Of a stretch of 6,562 bases of DNA, positions 5,987 through 6,562 are shown piece after piece. How positions within the stretch are numbered: position 1 is the stretch's first letter; every line of letters starts with the position of its first letter. The notes beneath the pieces were generated by a model, which saw nothing but the letters and a program-made list of their open reading frames with translations, did not search any database and was not told the DNA's origin. Source of the DNA: Pseudomonadota bacterium (GTDB lineage: Bacteria; Pseudomonadota; Gammaproteobacteria; Burkholderiales; Sulfuriferulaceae). The stretch covers positions 1-6,562 of the forward strand of contig JAJYPZ010000071.1 of NCBI GenBank assembly GCA_021794855.1. The letters are read 5' to 3'. Position numbers and translations under genes: made by a program.

Positions 5987-6514
5987 ATGCCGACAGAAAC
6001 CCAAAACGCAGAACCAGACGATTTAACCCCCGAAACCGAAAATACGGCAGAATCCAGTCCCAGCGTCGAGCAGGCGCTCAAACAGGCCGAACTGCTCGCC
6101 CAGGAACATCACGATGCCTGGTTGCGCGCCAAAGCCGAATCCGACAACATCCGCAAACGCGCACAGCTCGACATCGCCAATGCGCATAAATTCGCCATCG
6201 AGAACTTTGCGACGGAATTGCTGGCCGTAAAAGACAGCCTGGAAGCCGCGCTCAATAGCGACGCTCCGAGCATGGAGAATCTTAAAAGCGGCGTAGAATT
6301 AACTCTCAAACAATTATCCAGCGCCTTCGAAAAATCCAGTCTGGATGAAATCAACCCTGCCGGAGAAAAATTCGACCCGCATAAACATCAGGCGATCAGC
6401 ATGATTGAAAGCAATGCCGAAAGCAATACGGTTGTCGCCGTACTGCAAAAAGGCTACCAGTTGCATGACCGCGTAATCCGGCCGGCATTGGTTACGGTGT
6501 CCAAATCTAAATAA
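5987..6514 (+). CDS. grpE: GrpE, nucleotide exchange factor of the DnaK chaperone
   Basis: GrpE releases ADP from DnaK and so resets the Hsp70 cycle with DnaJ; it is a cytoplasmic homodimer. The 175 residues are slightly shorter than the roughly 197 of E. coli GrpE. An acidic, disordered N-terminus (1-25) leads into a long amphipathic coiled-coil helix (about 26-88), including [19 protein letters not shown] (44-62) with the family's ENxRKR-like segment. A short helical part follows, then the C-terminal beta domain with [14 protein letters not shown] (126-139) and [25 protein letters not shown] (149-173), both near-invariant GrpE signatures. Expression is expected to be heat-inducible from the sigma-32 promoter just upstream. 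dnaK is the expected next gene but is outside the window. Confidence 0.97.
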   Translation: MPTETQNAEPDDLTPETENTAESSPSVEQALKQAELLAQEHHDAWLRAKAESDNIRKRAQLDIANAHKFAIENFATELLAVKDSLEAALNSDAPSMENLKSGVELTLKQLSSAFEKSSLDEINPAGEKFDPHKHQAISMIESNAESNTVVAVLQKGYQLHDRVIRPALVTVSKSK

Positions 6515-6562
6515 GCGTAATGAAAATGCAGTGCGCATCTTGAAATAACAAAATCCAGCCAT
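6515..6562 (+). promoter_or_regulatory. Start of grpE downstream intergenic region with possible second heat-shock promoter (truncated)
   Basis: No terminator hairpin is seen after the grpE stop. CTTGAAA (6539-6545) is an exact sigma-32 -35 box. After 11 nt the window ends with AGCCAT (6557-6562), which matches CCCCAT at 4 of 6 positions. If real, it would give the downstream gene (expected dnaK) its own heat-shock promoter. Half of the evidence is cut off by the window edge. Confidence 0.4.

Overview
The window looks like bacterial chromosome, most likely from a betaproteobacterium of the Nitrosomonadales/Gallionellaceae kind. This is an inference from gene content and protein style: a free-standing malic enzyme beside sdhC, a proteobacterial-type GrpE, and a consensus-quality sigma-32 (RpoH) heat-shock promoter with no CIRCE element. 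Coding density is high. No tRNA, rRNA, insertion sequence or CRISPR array is visible.

Layout. Positions 1-5827 are a run of six genes all on the minus strand. In transcription order they are: a small 2-oxoglutarate/Fe(II) oxygenase (5827-5156), an ELM1/DUF1022 GT-B-like protein (5149-4190), a 638-residue protein of unknown function with an apparent three-fold internal repeat (4101-2185), a DUF2249-hemerythrin fusion (2183-1479), a short-form malic enzyme (1450-251), and the start of sdhC (240 or 228, running off the left edge). At 5828-5986 there is a divergent intergenic region. To its right grpE (5987-6514) runs on the plus strand, probably followed just outside the window by dnaK.

How the genes relate. 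The oxygenase and ELM1-like genes are 6 nt apart, and the 638-residue gene and the hemerythrin gene are 1 nt apart (TGATATG). Each pair is therefore probably cotranscribed and translationally coupled. The 88-nt gap between the pairs may carry an extra promoter. The malic enzyme (malate to pyruvate plus NADPH) and succinate dehydrogenase form a C4-acid metabolism block at the left. grpE is a separate heat-shock unit.

The most noteworthy points are: (i) the uncharacterised 638-residue repeat protein between an ELM1-like protein and a diiron hemerythrin domain; (ii) a terminator-like perfect 11-bp inverted repeat inside the first 65 nt of the hemerythrin coding region; (iii) an exact match to the sigma-32 consensus before grpE and a possible second, partial one after it; and (iv) a His-to-Gln change in the SdhC quinone-site motif.
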